Assembly: GCF_000835495.1 (NCBI RefSeq)
Contig: NW_015622545.1
Location: 3,054,777 to 3,118,776, forward strand
Direction of reading: 5' to 3'
DNA from: Cladophialophora immunda
Taxonomy: Eukaryota; Ascomycota; Eurotiomycetes; Chaetothyriales; Herpotrichiellaceae
DNA: 64,000 nt
The notes under the pieces: generated by a model
Seen by the model: the letters and a program-made list of their open reading frames with translations, nothing else
Databases searched by the model: none
Told to the model about the DNA's origin: nothing
Made by a program: the position numbers and the translations under genes
In this document: positions 22,441 to 33,555 of the stretch, piece by piece
Layout of the letters: every line of letters starts with the position of its first letter
Numbering within the stretch: position 1 is the stretch's first letter

Positions 22441-23975
22441 GGTGAGTGGAGGCTCATGCGATGTGAAGTCACGGGCTCGAGCATGCTTTGTGATGCCGTC
22501 GCCGTGCTTGGATATTCACTCATGTCATGGCGCATCATGACGGTCTCTAGCTCCCTTCTCGGGGCAGGCTGCTGTTCGCGACCCGAGCTGATGCTGACCT
22601 AGGTTCGAACCCGAATAGCCTCGCCGCGAGAAAAGAGATACTGCATTCGAGATTCGGAAATGCAGGTCTCATCACGGCGCAATTTCGGAGGACGATGTCC
22701 AGATGGCCCGCCCCAGCCGGCGACCGGCGGTTCAGGGGAGATGCTGTGTCGACGGGTCCTTTGACCATTTCCATTCTTACAGGAGAGAGAGCGTGTGCCA
22801 AGGGCAGCACTGCGCATCTCATACGGCCGTGTTAGGGGGCTGACGAGCCTTGCTCTCTGATCTCACCATGGCCTTCTTTTCTGTAGACAGGACGTCTGCT
22901 CCGTCTGTGACAGGATGTCATGCAGCAGCATTGGGAGTCTACTGGCCCAGGGTTGAATCCCTCATCATCCCTCATCCATCCTCCGCAGAGTTAGCGAGAT
23001 CGTCTGCTTTTTTTGAGCGTGGACACGACGGAGGCGTCAATGAGTCAGCTACTGAGTATGATAAGCTTACATTGAACCTTGCCCGCGTTTGTGCCGCCAG
23101 ACCTCGGATCAGCATCCATTCGTCCCATCTCCTGCCACAGCGGGCCGTGATGTGTGTCCTCTGTCATACCCTCACACTTTGGGGCGCCCCTTGAACCAAT
23201 CCGCTGTTTTCTAATCACCGTATACAATGAGTTATGTAGAATGGACCCTAACCCGAGGTTCTGGGGATATAGCCCCGGATACAATCCGCCCAACCACATC
23301 TTTCAGGCGAAGACACCCCCAGTCTGCGTTTCGGGATAACCCCCCATGGACCGCACGGAACTATCTATTTCCCCAGGGTTAGTTGGGTAGGTGGATAGGT
23401 GGCTTGGAGGCGCTGTCCAGCTTTCCTTCAGCGCCTAGGTACGGGATTGCGGCGAACAACAAGCACAGCCGGACCTGAGAGATACGTTAAGGCTGTTGAG
23501 AGATGTCGATGGATCTTTCATATGGTTCTCTGCGGAAAAAGAGGAGAGGTACAATGCCGAAAGGGGGCAGCATCCGTGGGGATGGGAAATGACATGTTGG
23601 ATTAACCCAGATCTGCCCTGGACCCAGGACAACCCACAGACAAACAGACTTTCGTTATGGTGCGGAGTTGCGTGCGCTAAAGGATGCATTCCCTGTGTCT
23701 AAGCCCGTGGCATCTCCGCTTTGTAGCTTTGGCTTACCGAAGGAACTTCCAATAGGACGCCCGGGAGAGGGCGAGAGGGAGGGAGGGAGGGGTGGGCACA
23801 GTAGAGGCAAGACAGGGCAACAAGGAGGCTAAGCTGGGGAAAACATCAAAGCTCTTTGCATCAGCCTGCATGGATCTGGTATAACATTTGTGTCAGTATA
23901 TATAACCGAGCAAGGCATGCCTCCTCCAACGTGTCTCGACCGAGGTCAACCACCACCACCACCACCAACCACAAG
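22441..23975. other. 1.5-kb intergenic region, promoter of downstream P450
   Basis: No gene is supported. A B-box-like GGTTCGAACCC at 22602-22612 has no matching tRNA fold. Purine-rich runs (GGGAGAGGGCGAGAGGGAGGG) lie near 23762, and a TATA box at 23897. Confidence 0.45.
23897..23905 (+). promoter_or_regulatory. TATA box of the P450 at 23976
   Basis: TATATATAA lies 71 bases before the ATG and is followed by a CAAC/CCACC-rich leader. Spacing suits a start site near 23930. Confidence 0.5.
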
Positions 23976-25882
23976 ATGCCCTCTCTGGTCTTGACGGCCA
24001 GCACTGTCGTCCTCGTGCTGCTGGGCATCTTCATCCAGCACTACGCCAACCGCTCCAAGATCCCAGCCAATGCCAAATTACCCCCCGGGCCAAAGGGTAC
24101 GTCGTCTCCCTCGGGGTGTCGTGTGTGCTGTTGCTGCTGCTGTTTCCCTTTATCCATACTCCTATCCCTCCCCACAAATGGCCAAATGACATAATTCGTT
24201 CCGTTCATCTATCTGACCGAGCGACGGCGGCACCAACAGGCAAGCCGATCGTGGGCAACCTCCTCGACATCCCGCCGCAGCACTCGTGGCTGAAGTTCAA
24301 GGCGTGGGCCGACCAGTATGGCCCGCTGTACCGCCTCTCCATCTTCGGCCGCAACCTGGTCATGGTGTCGAGCGAGAAGATCGCCAACGACCTCCTGCGG
24401 GAGCGCGGGAACCTGTACTCGTCGCGCGAGCAGCTGCCCATGGCCGCGAGGCTGATGTCGCGCGACCTGCGGCCGCTGTTCTTGCCTTATGGAGGTGCGT
24501 TGTTTTCCCTTCCCCTAGACACGTCCTACAGCCTCCAGCCTACAGCCCCGGTGTATATATGGGCTGAAAAAACTGATATGAGAGTTGGGTGATGGAACAG
24601 AGCTCTGGCGCCGCGGACGCAAAGTGATGCACAACATGACCATGCACGCCTCGGCCACGTCGTACCAGCCCGTGCAGATCTACGAGGCGGAGCGGCTGCT
24701 GTCGGACCTGCTGCGCACGCCGGAGCGGTACGAGCAGCTGTTCGAGCGCTACGCGGCCGCGGTGGTGATGCGGCTGTGCTACGGCAAGACGGTCGACACG
24801 GGCGACGAGGCGTACGTGCGCGACATCCTGCAGATCGTGCACACGGTCGAGCGCGTCGCCTCGCCCGGCGCGTACCTGGTCGACACGTTCCCGGCCCTGA
24901 TGTACCTGCCGACGTGGCTGGCGCCGTTCAAGCGCGAGGCCGCGCGCCTGCACGAGTTCGAGATCAACGTCTTCCGCGGCCTGCTGCTGGAGGTGAGGGA
25001 CAAGGCCGCGGCCGGCGGCGCGCCGCGCTGCTTCTCCAAGACGTTCCTCGAGCGGCAGGCCGAGTTCGGCCTCTCGGACGACGAGGGCGCCTATGTCATC
25101 GGCACGCTCTTCGAGGCCGGCGCCGGCACCACCGCCGCGGCCATGATGTCGTTCGTGCTCTGCATGTGCCACCACCCGGAGTGGCAGGCCCGGATCCAGC
25201 GCGAGGTCGACGAGGTCGTCGGCGACCGCCGCGTGCCCGACTTCAGCGACATCCCCGCGCTGCCGACCTGCCGCGCCGTGATCAAGGAGGTGCTGCGCTG
25301 GCGGCCCGTGACGGCTGGGGGGGTGCCGCACGAGCTGATCAAGGACGACGTGTACAACGGCTACTTCCTGCCGGCGGGGACCAACATCCATCCAAACCAG
25401 TGGTAAATAAATACCCTTCTTTCTTTCCCTCCACCTCCTTTCCCTTGTGCCTCACTCACTCACTCACTCACCGCCTCCCCAGGGCCATCCACCGCGACCC
25501 GGACCTGTACCCGGACCCCGAGACCTTCAACCCGGCGCGCTGGCTCGACCCGGCCTTCCCGACCTTCCGCGAGCCGCTGACCAAGTTCCCCAACCTGCAG
25601 AACTACTCGTGCTTCGGCTTCGGCCGCCGCATCTGCCCCGGCATGAACATCGCCGAGAACTCGCTGCACCTGCTGGTCGCGCGCCTCGCGTGGGCCGGCC
25701 ACATCTCCAAACGGCCGGGGGTCGAGGTGCCCCTGTACGACTACACGGCGGGCTTCAACGTGCAGCCGCGGCCCTTTGTGTTTGACCTCAAGCCGCGCAG
25801 CGACGCGAGGCGGGCGCTCGTGGACAAGGTCTGGGAGGAGGGCAGGGTGAGGGATCCGCTGGACGAGGTGCATACGCTGTGA
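23976..25882 (+). CDS. cytochrome P450 monooxygenase
   Basis: Four exons (23976-24096, 24240-24494, 24601-25402, 25483-25882) give 525 residues. An N-terminal anchor (about 4-22) precedes KLPPGPKGKPIVGN. The C-helix LWRRGRKVMH, I-helix GAGTTAAAM, ExxR in KEVLRWRP, the ARWLDP motif and heme loop FGFGRRICPG (Cys 444) are all intact. The overall pattern resembles fungal P450s of the O-methylsterigmatocystin oxidoreductase/phenylacetate hydroxylase-like group (CYP64/CYP619-type neighbourhood); I cannot fix the family by eye. G+C at third positions is very high in exons 2-4, unlike the regulator and dehydrogenase upstream. It is convergent with an equally GC-rich hydrolase gene 510 bp away. Confidence 0.92.
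25451..25470 (+). repeat. (CTCA)5 microsatellite in last P450 intron
   Basis: Five perfect CTCA units just upstream of the CCCCAG acceptor; they form part of the polypyrimidine region. Confidence 0.9.
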
Positions 25883-26392
25883 CCCTGTGATTTCTGACCT
25901 ATGGCCTCTACCGGTGTATTGAGGGTTTGATTCTGGGTAGGTATGATGGTATCGACGACTGACATGATGTTGAGGTGTGATTGATCTGTACCGACGTCGG
26001 GTGTTGTCGTCGGCGGGAGCAAAGAAGATAGAAGGCGTGGATGGATGGATGGATGGGCAAGACATGACGGCACAGGAAGAGTGTTTTGATGCTATGTGTG
26101 AGTGAGACTGTGACGGCAGCCCCTCGACGAAACCAGTCAGAGCCACCAAACAGCTTTCAAGCGGCTTCCAAGCAAGCCATTGTCGGGCATGACATTGTGT
26201 TTCTCCCATTCTACAAGCGTCGTCACCTGCCTGCCGGGTGAGAGCACGCGTGGTCCCCAGATTTGACCCTTTACCCCCTTTGACTTATTCATCTTTGATC
26301 CCCATGTCCAGTCTATCATTCCCTTTCACTGCTCCTTGGTCACCCTCCCGCTATTCTTCGCCTTTACTCCCCCCTCTCCCCCCCCTCTCTAT
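25883..26392. other. convergent 3' intergenic region
   Basis: Between the P450 stop and the hydrolase stop. It holds a short (GGAT)4 repeat at 26039-26054 and CT-rich sequence near 26340-26400. No gene is seen. Confidence 0.5.
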
Positions 26393-27181
26393 CTACCCCG
26401 TATTCGACTCCTCCGGGACATCCTCGCCCGCACTCCTGCGCAAGAACGCGACCGTCTCCCCCACGCGGCTGAGGAACGGACTATGCCCGCACCCGCGGAA
26501 CACCTCGGTGCGCAGCCCCGTGGCGCCTTCGGCGCGCATCCGCGCCACGATGCGCTGCTGCGTGGCGAACGTGAGGGCCTGGTCGTCCGTGGCCAGGAGG
26601 TAGTGCACCGCCACGCCGGGGACGGTGTAGGCGGTGAAGGCGGCGCGGTCGAACAGCGCGGCGGAGCTCATCGCGCGCAGCCGCGAGCCCCACCGCTCGA
26701 CCTCGGCGGGCGGGAGGTCCTGGAAGAACAGGCGCGCGGGGGGCGGGTCGAACAGCGCCCCTATCCCCGCCGGGGGGTCGCGGCCTTCCAGCTCCGGCAC
26801 GCTCATGCCCGCGGGGAGGAGGAAGGAGGTGATGGCCGCGATGGCGACGACGCCCGTGGTCGTCGACGCCCCCGACGCGGCGCGGCTCGTGCGGTCGAGC
26901 CCCCGGATGGCGCCCGAGGCAGGGATCCCGCCGTAGCTGTGTGGCACGACGATGACGTCGGCGCCGCGCGCCAGCTCGGCCTCGATGGCGTCGCGCACCG
27001 CCGCCACGTCGGCCTGGTGGTCCGGCACGACCTCCGCGGGCGCCTTGGCCACCGAGGGCAGCGCCGGCGCCACCGCCCGGTAGCCGTGCTGGTGGAGCGC
27101 CGCCATCAGCGGCTCGAAGTGCGCGGGCCCATGCCAGGCGCCGTGGACGATGACGAAGGTGGGCTTGGGCGGTTCGGCCAT
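26393..27181 (-). CDS. alpha/beta hydrolase (methylesterase/hydroxynitrile lyase-like)
   Basis: Single exon, 262 residues from ATG 27181 (context GACATGG). The N-terminus FVIVHGAWHGPAHFEPL carries the oxyanion-hole HGAW. The nucleophile elbow is VVPHSYGG (Ser in HSYGG), the acid is in LLATDDQAL and the catalytic His in GCGHSPFLS, so the triad is complete. This is the AB_hydrolase small-molecule esterase type found near fungal biosynthetic genes. The frame stays open upstream to an ATG at 27433 that would add a hydrophobic segment (ILRLLLLFLLLL); I prefer the internal start because the fold begins there, but a membrane-anchored longer form is possible. Third-position GC is very high, matching the P450 next door. 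Confidence 0.85.
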   Translation of the reverse strand: MAEPPKPTFVIVHGAWHGPAHFEPLMAALHQHGYRAVAPALPSVAKAPAEVVPDHQADVAAVRDAIEAELARGADVIVVPHSYGGIPASGAIRGLDRTSRAASGASTTTGVVAIAAITSFLLPAGMSVPELEGRDPPAGIGALFDPPPARLFFQDLPPAEVERWGSRLRAMSSAALFDRAAFTAYTVPGVAVHYLLATDDQALTFATQQRIVARMRAEGATGLRTEVFRGCGHSPFLSRVGETVAFLRRSAGEDVPEESNTG

Positions 27182-28284
27182 GTCTTTGTGTTGGGGCGCC
27201 CTGGTGGTGGTGCCTCTGCCGCTGTATTTATTGTGCTGACTGACGGTTTGAACCGGCGATCGATGTATGGATTGTTTGTGCCTTGACTTAATTCTCTTTC
27301 TCCCTTCTTCTGGGAGGGTCTCTTGAAATGAAAAACAAGCAGAGAACGGACGGAGCAGAAGCAGAAAGAGAAGCAGAAGGCGAAGGATGTAGCGAAAGGG
27401 GGTCTTTATGAAACTATACCATGGCGTCAGCATTTAGACCACCACAACCATACAAGCAGGTCACTCACACACACACTCACACACACATAGGCACATACAT
27501 GTATCACGCCGACATTAATGTCCAAACAATAGCTAGATCGATCCTCTCACCCTCATACCCGCCACCTCTCGTACTCTCACATACCCCACCTACCCACTCA
27601 CTCGCTCTCGCCTCGTTCCCATGTGGGCGATTTCATGATGCCACCCATGCCACCCCAAGCGACCCTTTACCTCCAAAGGACATGATGACAAACGCCCAAT
27701 GAAACGAAAATTCCCCCTTCAAGACGCCCCAAAATAAGGGGGGAGGGGAGGGGGAACGGGCGGCCCTATACCGTGTACTCGGGTAATCGTATTAGATGAC
27801 ATATCATGGGGAAACGGGGGCTGAGAGGCCTGATTCCTGAAAGCGGAAATCCACAAAGTAGCCGGAATGGGAAATTGTCTTGCATCACCAAGGCCGAATA
27901 CAAGCCAGCACAGAGCACTTGGTGGTCATGAGTCGGCCACTGTTCACGTAAAAGACTTCGGCGCAGAGCAAAGAGCGTAGAGGTAGGAGGTACAGGGAGA
28001 GAGTCCATACACCCAGCATGCGACGAAGAATAAATACTTTTTCCCATTCAAATCACAGCAACAAGGACTCGCTGCATCTGATGCTCATCTATCCCGTCTC
28101 ATCTGCGCCAGATCCCCAATAAGCGTTACATGGTCTGCGTCCGTGTTTTGGTATGCCCATTTCTCTAAAGTCGTGCCCTTTGAACATGATCCGTTAGTCG
28201 TGACAATCATCCTTTGCCCGGTCCACCCCCCAAAATCCCAGGATCCCTCCTCGCGACCAGGAAAAGTCTCGTGTGAGCCTTGCC
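27182..28284. other. intergenic: hydrolase promoter and 3' region of Sec7 gene
   Basis: Contains an interrupted CA microsatellite (27466-27487) and a short G-rich run near 27738. Open frames are short and unsupported. Confidence 0.45.
27466..27487 (+). repeat. (CA)n microsatellite, one interruption
   Basis: Eleven CA-type dinucleotides with a single T substitution at 27477. Confidence 0.9.
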
Positions 28285-31200
28285 TCATGTTTTTCCAGCT
28301 TCCACTCCACAAGCCGCGTCTGCCGCATCATCGCCCTCGCCAGTTTCCGCGTCCACAAACTGTTCCCCCGACGTGGTCGCAAAGCTTTGCTTCCGACTCG
28401 AATCCGGCGACCGAAACCGATCATCCCAGTCCTCTTCGTGCGTCGATGAAGCATTGCTTGCCGTCCTCAGAGTCACATCTCCGTTGAGGGACGTGGTAGA
28501 CACTGGAGCCTTGTCATCGACCGCCTCTTCATTTTCCCGCTCGGCCTTTCTCAGCTTCAGCCTCTCCTCGTTAGACATATGCTGCCATTCTGGAGACATG
28601 GTAATGACACTGGCCTTCTTGCCATGCAGAATGAAACTGCCGGTGCCGCGCTTCAATTCTTCGGCCTCGCCGTGCACCGACTTGCCTCCATCCTCTGTCG
28701 TAGCCAAACTAGAGCCCGACTCCTTACCCTTCTTATGGCGATGGACGCTGGGTGACTGGTGAAGATGATGGTGATGGTGGTGATGATGCGGCTCGCGCAA
28801 GCTCCGTTGTAGGCTTCGGCGGACACTTCCCGTCTTGGACGAAGGCTCAGTTGCACCCGCCATTGCGCCAACCCGATCCCTTTCGGACTCACTGGTGTCG
28901 GGCCTTCTATCCCGGGCGACGTTACCGTCCACATGCATCAGCCCTGCTTCACGCAAGACACGTTCCTCAGAGTCGTCCGCCCCACGTGCGAGCCGGTCTC
29001 TGTCTCGGCTATGGCGGGAGCTGGTGGTCGAAACTTGGTGTGACAGACTGTGCGAATCTTGAATGCTTTCGTGCCTCGACAGAGACGGCTCCGCGGACAG
29101 AGATGGGCTGGTGGCCGATGGAAGGTCGACCGTGCTTTGGTCAGTCCGCATGCTGACATTTTCTGACGTCTTGAGCTTATCAATGATGTTGGACGGTCTC
29201 GACGAAGTAGCACTGATCGGTGACAAGGTGACGTGGCTCGTGTCGGTGATGGTTCGTCCGAGATCTGCTTGGCCCGTCTTCAGAGGAGTGGTCTTCTGAG
29301 GCGTCGACGCCAACGACGCCTTGGGAGCAGGGAACGCGGTGGCGCCCTCCTCTTCGAGGTCTTTGAACAGAATGTCTCGATGCGTCCTCGTTCTCCAAAG
29401 TTCCACCCTAGTCCACTTCAACTTGGCAGACATCCGGCCGGCAGCCAGCACAAGAAATTCACGAGTCTTCTGCTGGATGGGGAGCAGGATGAGCAGGTGC
29501 CGTGCATTGCGGAGGAGATGGTCGAGTTCCTTTTGAGCCACCGCGATCCTCTCGTCGAAATCGCTGATTTTCTCGTTGATCAATTGCCGGCGGTAGAACA
29601 TAATTTCCCACGCCAGCTGGGGGTCGGCCTTCTTGTCTTTCTGCGGAGTATCTCCGCTTTTGCTGGAGAAATCAGAGTCCTTTCGAAGGAGATGACGGCC
29701 TTCGTAGTTCGATCCTAGCAGCCCCCGCATCCTCACGCCGGCGGTGCGGAAAGTGGCTGCATAGTTGAGCTTGCCAATCCAGTCATTCATTTCGACCTCG
29801 CTGTTAGCCAGGAATATTTCCTCAAAACCTCCGTGTTTGATAAAAACAAAGGCATTCTTGTGTTTCTTGTAGCTCGAATCCAGTAACGCCACAGCGTCGT
29901 CCATAGACATCAGCGCGTCAGGCTCGAAAGAAGTGAGTGGCGGTTTAAAGACGAGAGGAACAGATCTATTGGTGGACTTGGAATGTGTGTCATACTGCGC
30001 AATCAGTTTCTTGACCCACCCGACGTCTTTGAAGAAGTAGAGCTTCGAGTCGGTCAGGATCGCACCCCATTCCTGCCACGGGCGCTTGGCCTTCTTCTTC
30101 TTCGGGTCCTTGCGCCACAGCAACCCCACTTTGGCAACCTTGATACTGACCAGGCCAGCTTGCGCTTCACCAGGGTTGCTGATGGTGGCTTGGGATAAGA
30201 AAGCATCGGGCCTCGACCTTGCAGACACAATTTGCAGCACGGCCGAGTTCACAAAGGCTTTATGGTGGTGATCGGTTTCGAGAACGCCTGCTGTCCCCGT
30301 GGAACAATAACAGTCCTCTGTATCCATGACATCCTTTAGAGATGGCCGCAAGACGTCTAGTTTATTGTCCAGAATCAGGGTGTACGGATCAACCGGACCG
30401 CGGAGGCTCTCGAGGCTTCTAGTCTTGATCAAGCTTCTCTTTGGCTTAGGCGCCAAGAGACGGTGGCTGTTGACGGCGACCTCGTCTTCGAAATGGATGA
30501 AGGGCGTGTAGCACACATTGTCGTAGAAGCAATCCAGGATGTCACTCGAGATCTGCACCGGCCCTTGTTGGGTATTCTTGACGTAATCTTGTTTCTGCAT
30601 CTTTCGTTTGTTGTTCTTGTTGTGAGTGTCTGAGTGAAGGAGAAGGATGGAGAACGCAACAAAAGCAGCTTCGTCCGTCGAGGAGAAGATTCCCGGGTTG
30701 CATTCATAGTATCTGTCCGCGAACCCGGCCAGGAGTCTATCAATCTGTTGAGTTTCCTTGGGCAACTCCACCTCCATCAACATTTTCCGGATCGCCATGT
30801 CAATGGAATCGCCAAAATAGGAAAAGCCGCGCATGTACTTGCGCAAGCAGGTTTTGGAGAAGTCGTCGGCGCTCTTGCAAAGAATGGATGCCATCGCGCT
30901 TCTGGGAACTGCGGCATCGAGCTTTTCCAGGTAACTAGCTGGCGTATCGCCATCCTCTCGTTTGGGATACACTCGCTCTGGTTCTGGCTCTCGAGGTATA
31001 TGCAAGGAGTTGGATTTGGAGCCCGGCGTTCCGGGAACTGAGCCGGCACCTGGGCGCGTAGGTGGCGCAGAATTCTGCCGTAACCTGTGAGGGAGAGATA
31101 ACAGGTCGCCAAAGCTTCTTCTGCCACTCGTGGATGTCGATGTTCGCGTTGATGCTGGCTGAGGACCTGTGTCAGATAGCCTCTCAGTCGATTTCCCTAG

Positions 31201-32526
31201 CGAACTTAGGGTCGAAGATCTTCCTCTCCCCGATACTCGCGGAGGCACGAGTGTCACCGATGGAGTTGATTGACCGGAGTGGGTGGACCAATTGGAGTCT
31301 TGCCGTACGATGGTGGCTCCTGGTGACCCGAACGGAGCGTTGGTAAGTGCCACAGCAGAGTGAGTCGGTGAGGGAACTGCAGAACCATGTCGACTTGGCT
31401 CAGTATCAAATCTGACCGCCGTGTTTGATCTCCTACTTGGCGACATTGATTTCCTCCCGATCAGGGACTCCTGGGGGGTGTGCGAGGTCGTGGTTCGGCC
31501 AGAGGCAGGTGTTGCAAACTTTTCAGGCAGTGGAAAAAGCGGGCCTTTGTTCTTTTTGCGCCTCTTGAGTTTGAAAAAGGTGGTGGTGGTGGAGATGGTG
31601 TGTGTAGTGGTAGTCTTTGCGTAGACGTGGTGGTCACCAGAACTGTCATCCGATCGAGACGATTCCGAGAGTCTCGTAATGGGGATAGCCAGCGAGGACG
31701 AAGATTCGTCACCGTACGCAGGTGGCTCTGCGCCAGAATGACCAGTTTTGGGCCGCGGAAGACGCTCAAAAGAGGTGGATTCTTTAAGCATTCCGCGCTT
31801 CGTCAAGTTCCCCTTCTCGTCCTGCACGTCTTCTGTAGCTGTACCTTTCAGAGGGTCTAGAATAGTCCGTCTAAAACTGTGACTCTTCCGAAATGGACTC
31901 GGCGCTCGGGCAAACAATCTTCGTTTGGATGGCTTCTGGACAGGCTCGTCGAATTCATTCGTCGTAGGCGCGGTTGTGATGATTGTAGGCGCTGCACGAC
32001 AAAAATCAGCAACCAGCTTCACAAGACAAGACAGAGGAGACATACGAGGTACTTCATTCGAGGGACTGATCTCCTCATTCTTAAATCTGGTAGACAGTTG
32101 TGGGTCCGACGCATGCCTCAATCCCAAGAGTGACAGCCTTTGAGGCATGGGCAGAGGACCAGAGCTGAGATCATTTTGAAGCCCGTGACTTCTTCCTCCT
32201 CCTTCAATCCGCGTGGATGATCTGGTCGCTGGAGAGCTGGCACTTTTTGGAGGGTCGGGTTGGTGGAAGGGTACATCAGGCTGGACGGGGGGCTGGTGGG
32301 AGGGCAGTCCTTCAACATCCTGTGTCAAAAATGGCGGGAAGGGTTCTTCGTTTGTCCGCGACAAACTCAAACTCAGCCTCTTCAATGAACTACCACGGCT
32401 GCGGGTGCGAGTGGACGGCACATTGCTGCTGGCCGAAGTCGAGGGGGGATCTTCGACGATACTGCTGTGTCTTCGGTGAGGAGGACCTGACGCAGGCTTC
32501 GACGGCAGTAGAGTCCGCAACGGCAT
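28285..32526 (-). CDS. SYT1: Sec7-PH domain Arf guanine nucleotide exchange factor
   Basis: Two exons (32526-32046, 31991-28285); the 54-nt intron (GTATGT...GTGCAG) is in frame, so skipping it would only add 18 residues. The product is about 1395 residues. Residues 1-500 are Ser/Pro/Arg-rich and likely disordered. The Sec7 domain (about 519-677) includes YFGDSIDMAIRKML and LPKETQQIDRLLAGF with the catalytic Glu, then the hydrophobic groove FVAFSILLLHSDTHN. A PH domain (about 776-912) starts at KVGLLWRKDPKKKK and ends at WIGKLNYAATF. The C-terminal 400 residues include a coiled segment and an eight-His run. This order matches yeast Syt1-type Arf-GEFs, which activate Arf/Arl GTPases at Golgi membranes. 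Assignment to SYT1 rests on architecture and length. Confidence 0.88.
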   Translation of the reverse strand: MPLRTLLPSKPASGPPHRRHSSIVEDPPSTSASSNVPSTRTRSRGSSLKRLSLSLSRTNEEPFPPFLTQDVEGLPSHQPPVQPDVPFHQPDPPKSASSPATRSSTRIEGGGRSHGLQNDLSSGPLPMPQRLSLLGLRHASDPQLSTRFKNEEISPSNEVPRMSPLSCLVKLVADFCRAAPTIITTAPTTNEFDEPVQKPSKRRLFARAPSPFRKSHSFRRTILDPLKGTATEDVQDEKGNLTKRGMLKESTSFERLPRPKTGHSGAEPPAYGDESSSSLAIPITRLSESSRSDDSSGDHHVYAKTTTTHTISTTTTFFKLKRRKKNKGPLFPLPEKFATPASGRTTTSHTPQESLIGRKSMSPSRRSNTAVRFDTEPSRHGSAVPSPTHSAVALTNAPFGSPGATIVRQDSNWSTHSGQSTPSVTLVPPRVSGRGRSSTLSSLGKSTERLSDTGPQPASTRTSTSTSGRRSFGDLLSLPHRLRQNSAPPTRPGAGSVPGTPGSKSNSLHIPREPEPERVYPKREDGDTPASYLEKLDAAVPRSAMASILCKSADDFSKTCLRKYMRGFSYFGDSIDMAIRKMLMEVELPKETQQIDRLLAGFADRYYECNPGIFSSTDEAAFVAFSILLLHSDTHNKNNKRKMQKQDYVKNTQQGPVQISSDILDCFYDNVCYTPFIHFEDEVAVNSHRLLAPKPKRSLIKTRSLESLRGPVDPYTLILDNKLDVLRPSLKDVMDTEDCYCSTGTAGVLETDHHHKAFVNSAVLQIVSARSRPDAFLSQATISNPGEAQAGLVSIKVAKVGLLWRKDPKKKKAKRPWQEWGAILTDSKLYFFKDVGWVKKLIAQYDTHSKSTNRSVPLVFKPPLTSFEPDALMSMDDAVALLDSSYKKHKNAFVFIKHGGFEEIFLANSEVEMNDWIGKLNYAATFRTAGVRMRGLLGSNYEGRHLLRKDSDFSSKSGDTPQKDKKADPQLAWEIMFYRRQLINEKISDFDERIAVAQKELDHLLRNARHLLILLPIQQKTREFLVLAAGRMSAKLKWTRVELWRTRTHRDILFKDLEEEGATAFPAPKASLASTPQKTTPLKTGQADLGRTITDTSHVTLSPISATSSRPSNIIDKLKTSENVSMRTDQSTVDLPSATSPSLSAEPSLSRHESIQDSHSLSHQVSTTSSRHSRDRDRLARGADDSEERVLREAGLMHVDGNVARDRRPDTSESERDRVGAMAGATEPSSKTGSVRRSLQRSLREPHHHHHHHHLHQSPSVHRHKKGKESGSSLATTEDGGKSVHGEAEELKRGTGSFILHGKKASVITMSPEWQHMSNEERLKLRKAERENEEAVDDKAPVSTTSLNGDVTLRTASNASSTHEEDWDDRFRSPDSSRKQSFATTSGEQFVDAETGEGDDAADAACGVEAGKT

Positions 32527-33555
32527 GGCGTGAGATGTCGACGAAAAACGTAGTTTAGACCATGGCGATCCCAATGGCGGCAGCGATTTGTATCGTGCAC
32601 AGCAGACAGAAGTCGTAGGGGGGGTGTCGGACAACGGACAACTGCGTACGTGGACAGGGAGAGATTCAGAAATTGCTTTGCTTAGACGGGAGGCCCCGAA
32701 TTCTCAGTCAGCAGGCCAGCTGTGACTGTGAGACGGGTGAAATGCAGAGTATCTTGGACGCGGAAACGCAAGACACCAGGAAGAAGCGAGTAAAGAGAGT
32801 GCAAGAGGTCCGCCGTGCTGTTGTTCGGGGGGGGATAGTCGATGTGAGATAAAGTTGGCATGAAAAGGCACTATGGCCGTGATGTTCTTGGAACTGTTGG
32901 AGGACATGGGTTGTCGGAGTTGGAGGTTCACGATCGCATTCCGCTGCGGGCGGACAGCAGGAGCCCGGGTGCCCTGGGTGCCAATGAGTGGGTGCGAACT
33001 GGGTACCCCCCTGCCCCCCTAGGTCCCTCGAGGCCACTGGGCCAGTTATTCGGCCCCTAGGAGCCACTGGCTAGGCGTCCCTCCCTGGTCGCCGAGTGGT
33101 GCTTCCCCTCGCTTTCCTCAATCCAGCCAGAGCTACTGTACCTACACCGACTGCCACGTGCTTTATCTCTCAGGTGAATTTTCTCGAGCCTCCAAACTCT
33201 CCAGCCCCCTAGAATTTGGATGCAGAGGACTTGGGGGATCATGCAGACGCATGCGCACGCAGCGAGACCCCGTTCCTCGCTTAATGCCTTTCGCTTGTCC
33301 AGATCCGGGGCGGCGTCCGTGGGATTGTGCTGGTCGCAGCCAATGCAGGAATCATTATCATTACTCTCCAACCTGCCTCTAGCTTGTCCTTGGCCATTTG
33401 AGGAAGGAGCTCCTATACCTGGGGACTTTCTTATCATTCTATGCAACCCCGGATAAATGCCCTGTGCAAGGTGTTTTCCCCAACGCCCGTCGATGCCAGA
33501 ACCGCTCGCTCGCTTGCAATGCAAAAGTCACCCATGAATCCCCTTCAATGACTCT
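32527..33555. other. intergenic between two co-oriented minus-strand genes
   Basis: Promoter and leader of the Sec7 gene and 3' region of the CAF120-like gene. It has C-rich and G-rich runs (near 32828 and 33006) and a repeated GCCACTGG motif (33031, 33063). No gene is seen. Confidence 0.45.

Noticed and set aside
22602..22612. GGTTCGAACCC, a perfect tRNA B-box-like sequence
   Set aside because: Flanking bases do not form the T-stem or an acceptor stem on either strand, and no A box lies at the right distance.
24540..25391. 283-codon minus-strand frame opposite the second P450
   Set aside because: Arg/Val/His-rich shadow of GC-rich P450 exons; no start context or domain.
26336..27286. 316-codon plus-strand frame opposite the hydrolase
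   Set aside because: Arg/Gly-rich shadow of a gene with an intact catalytic triad.
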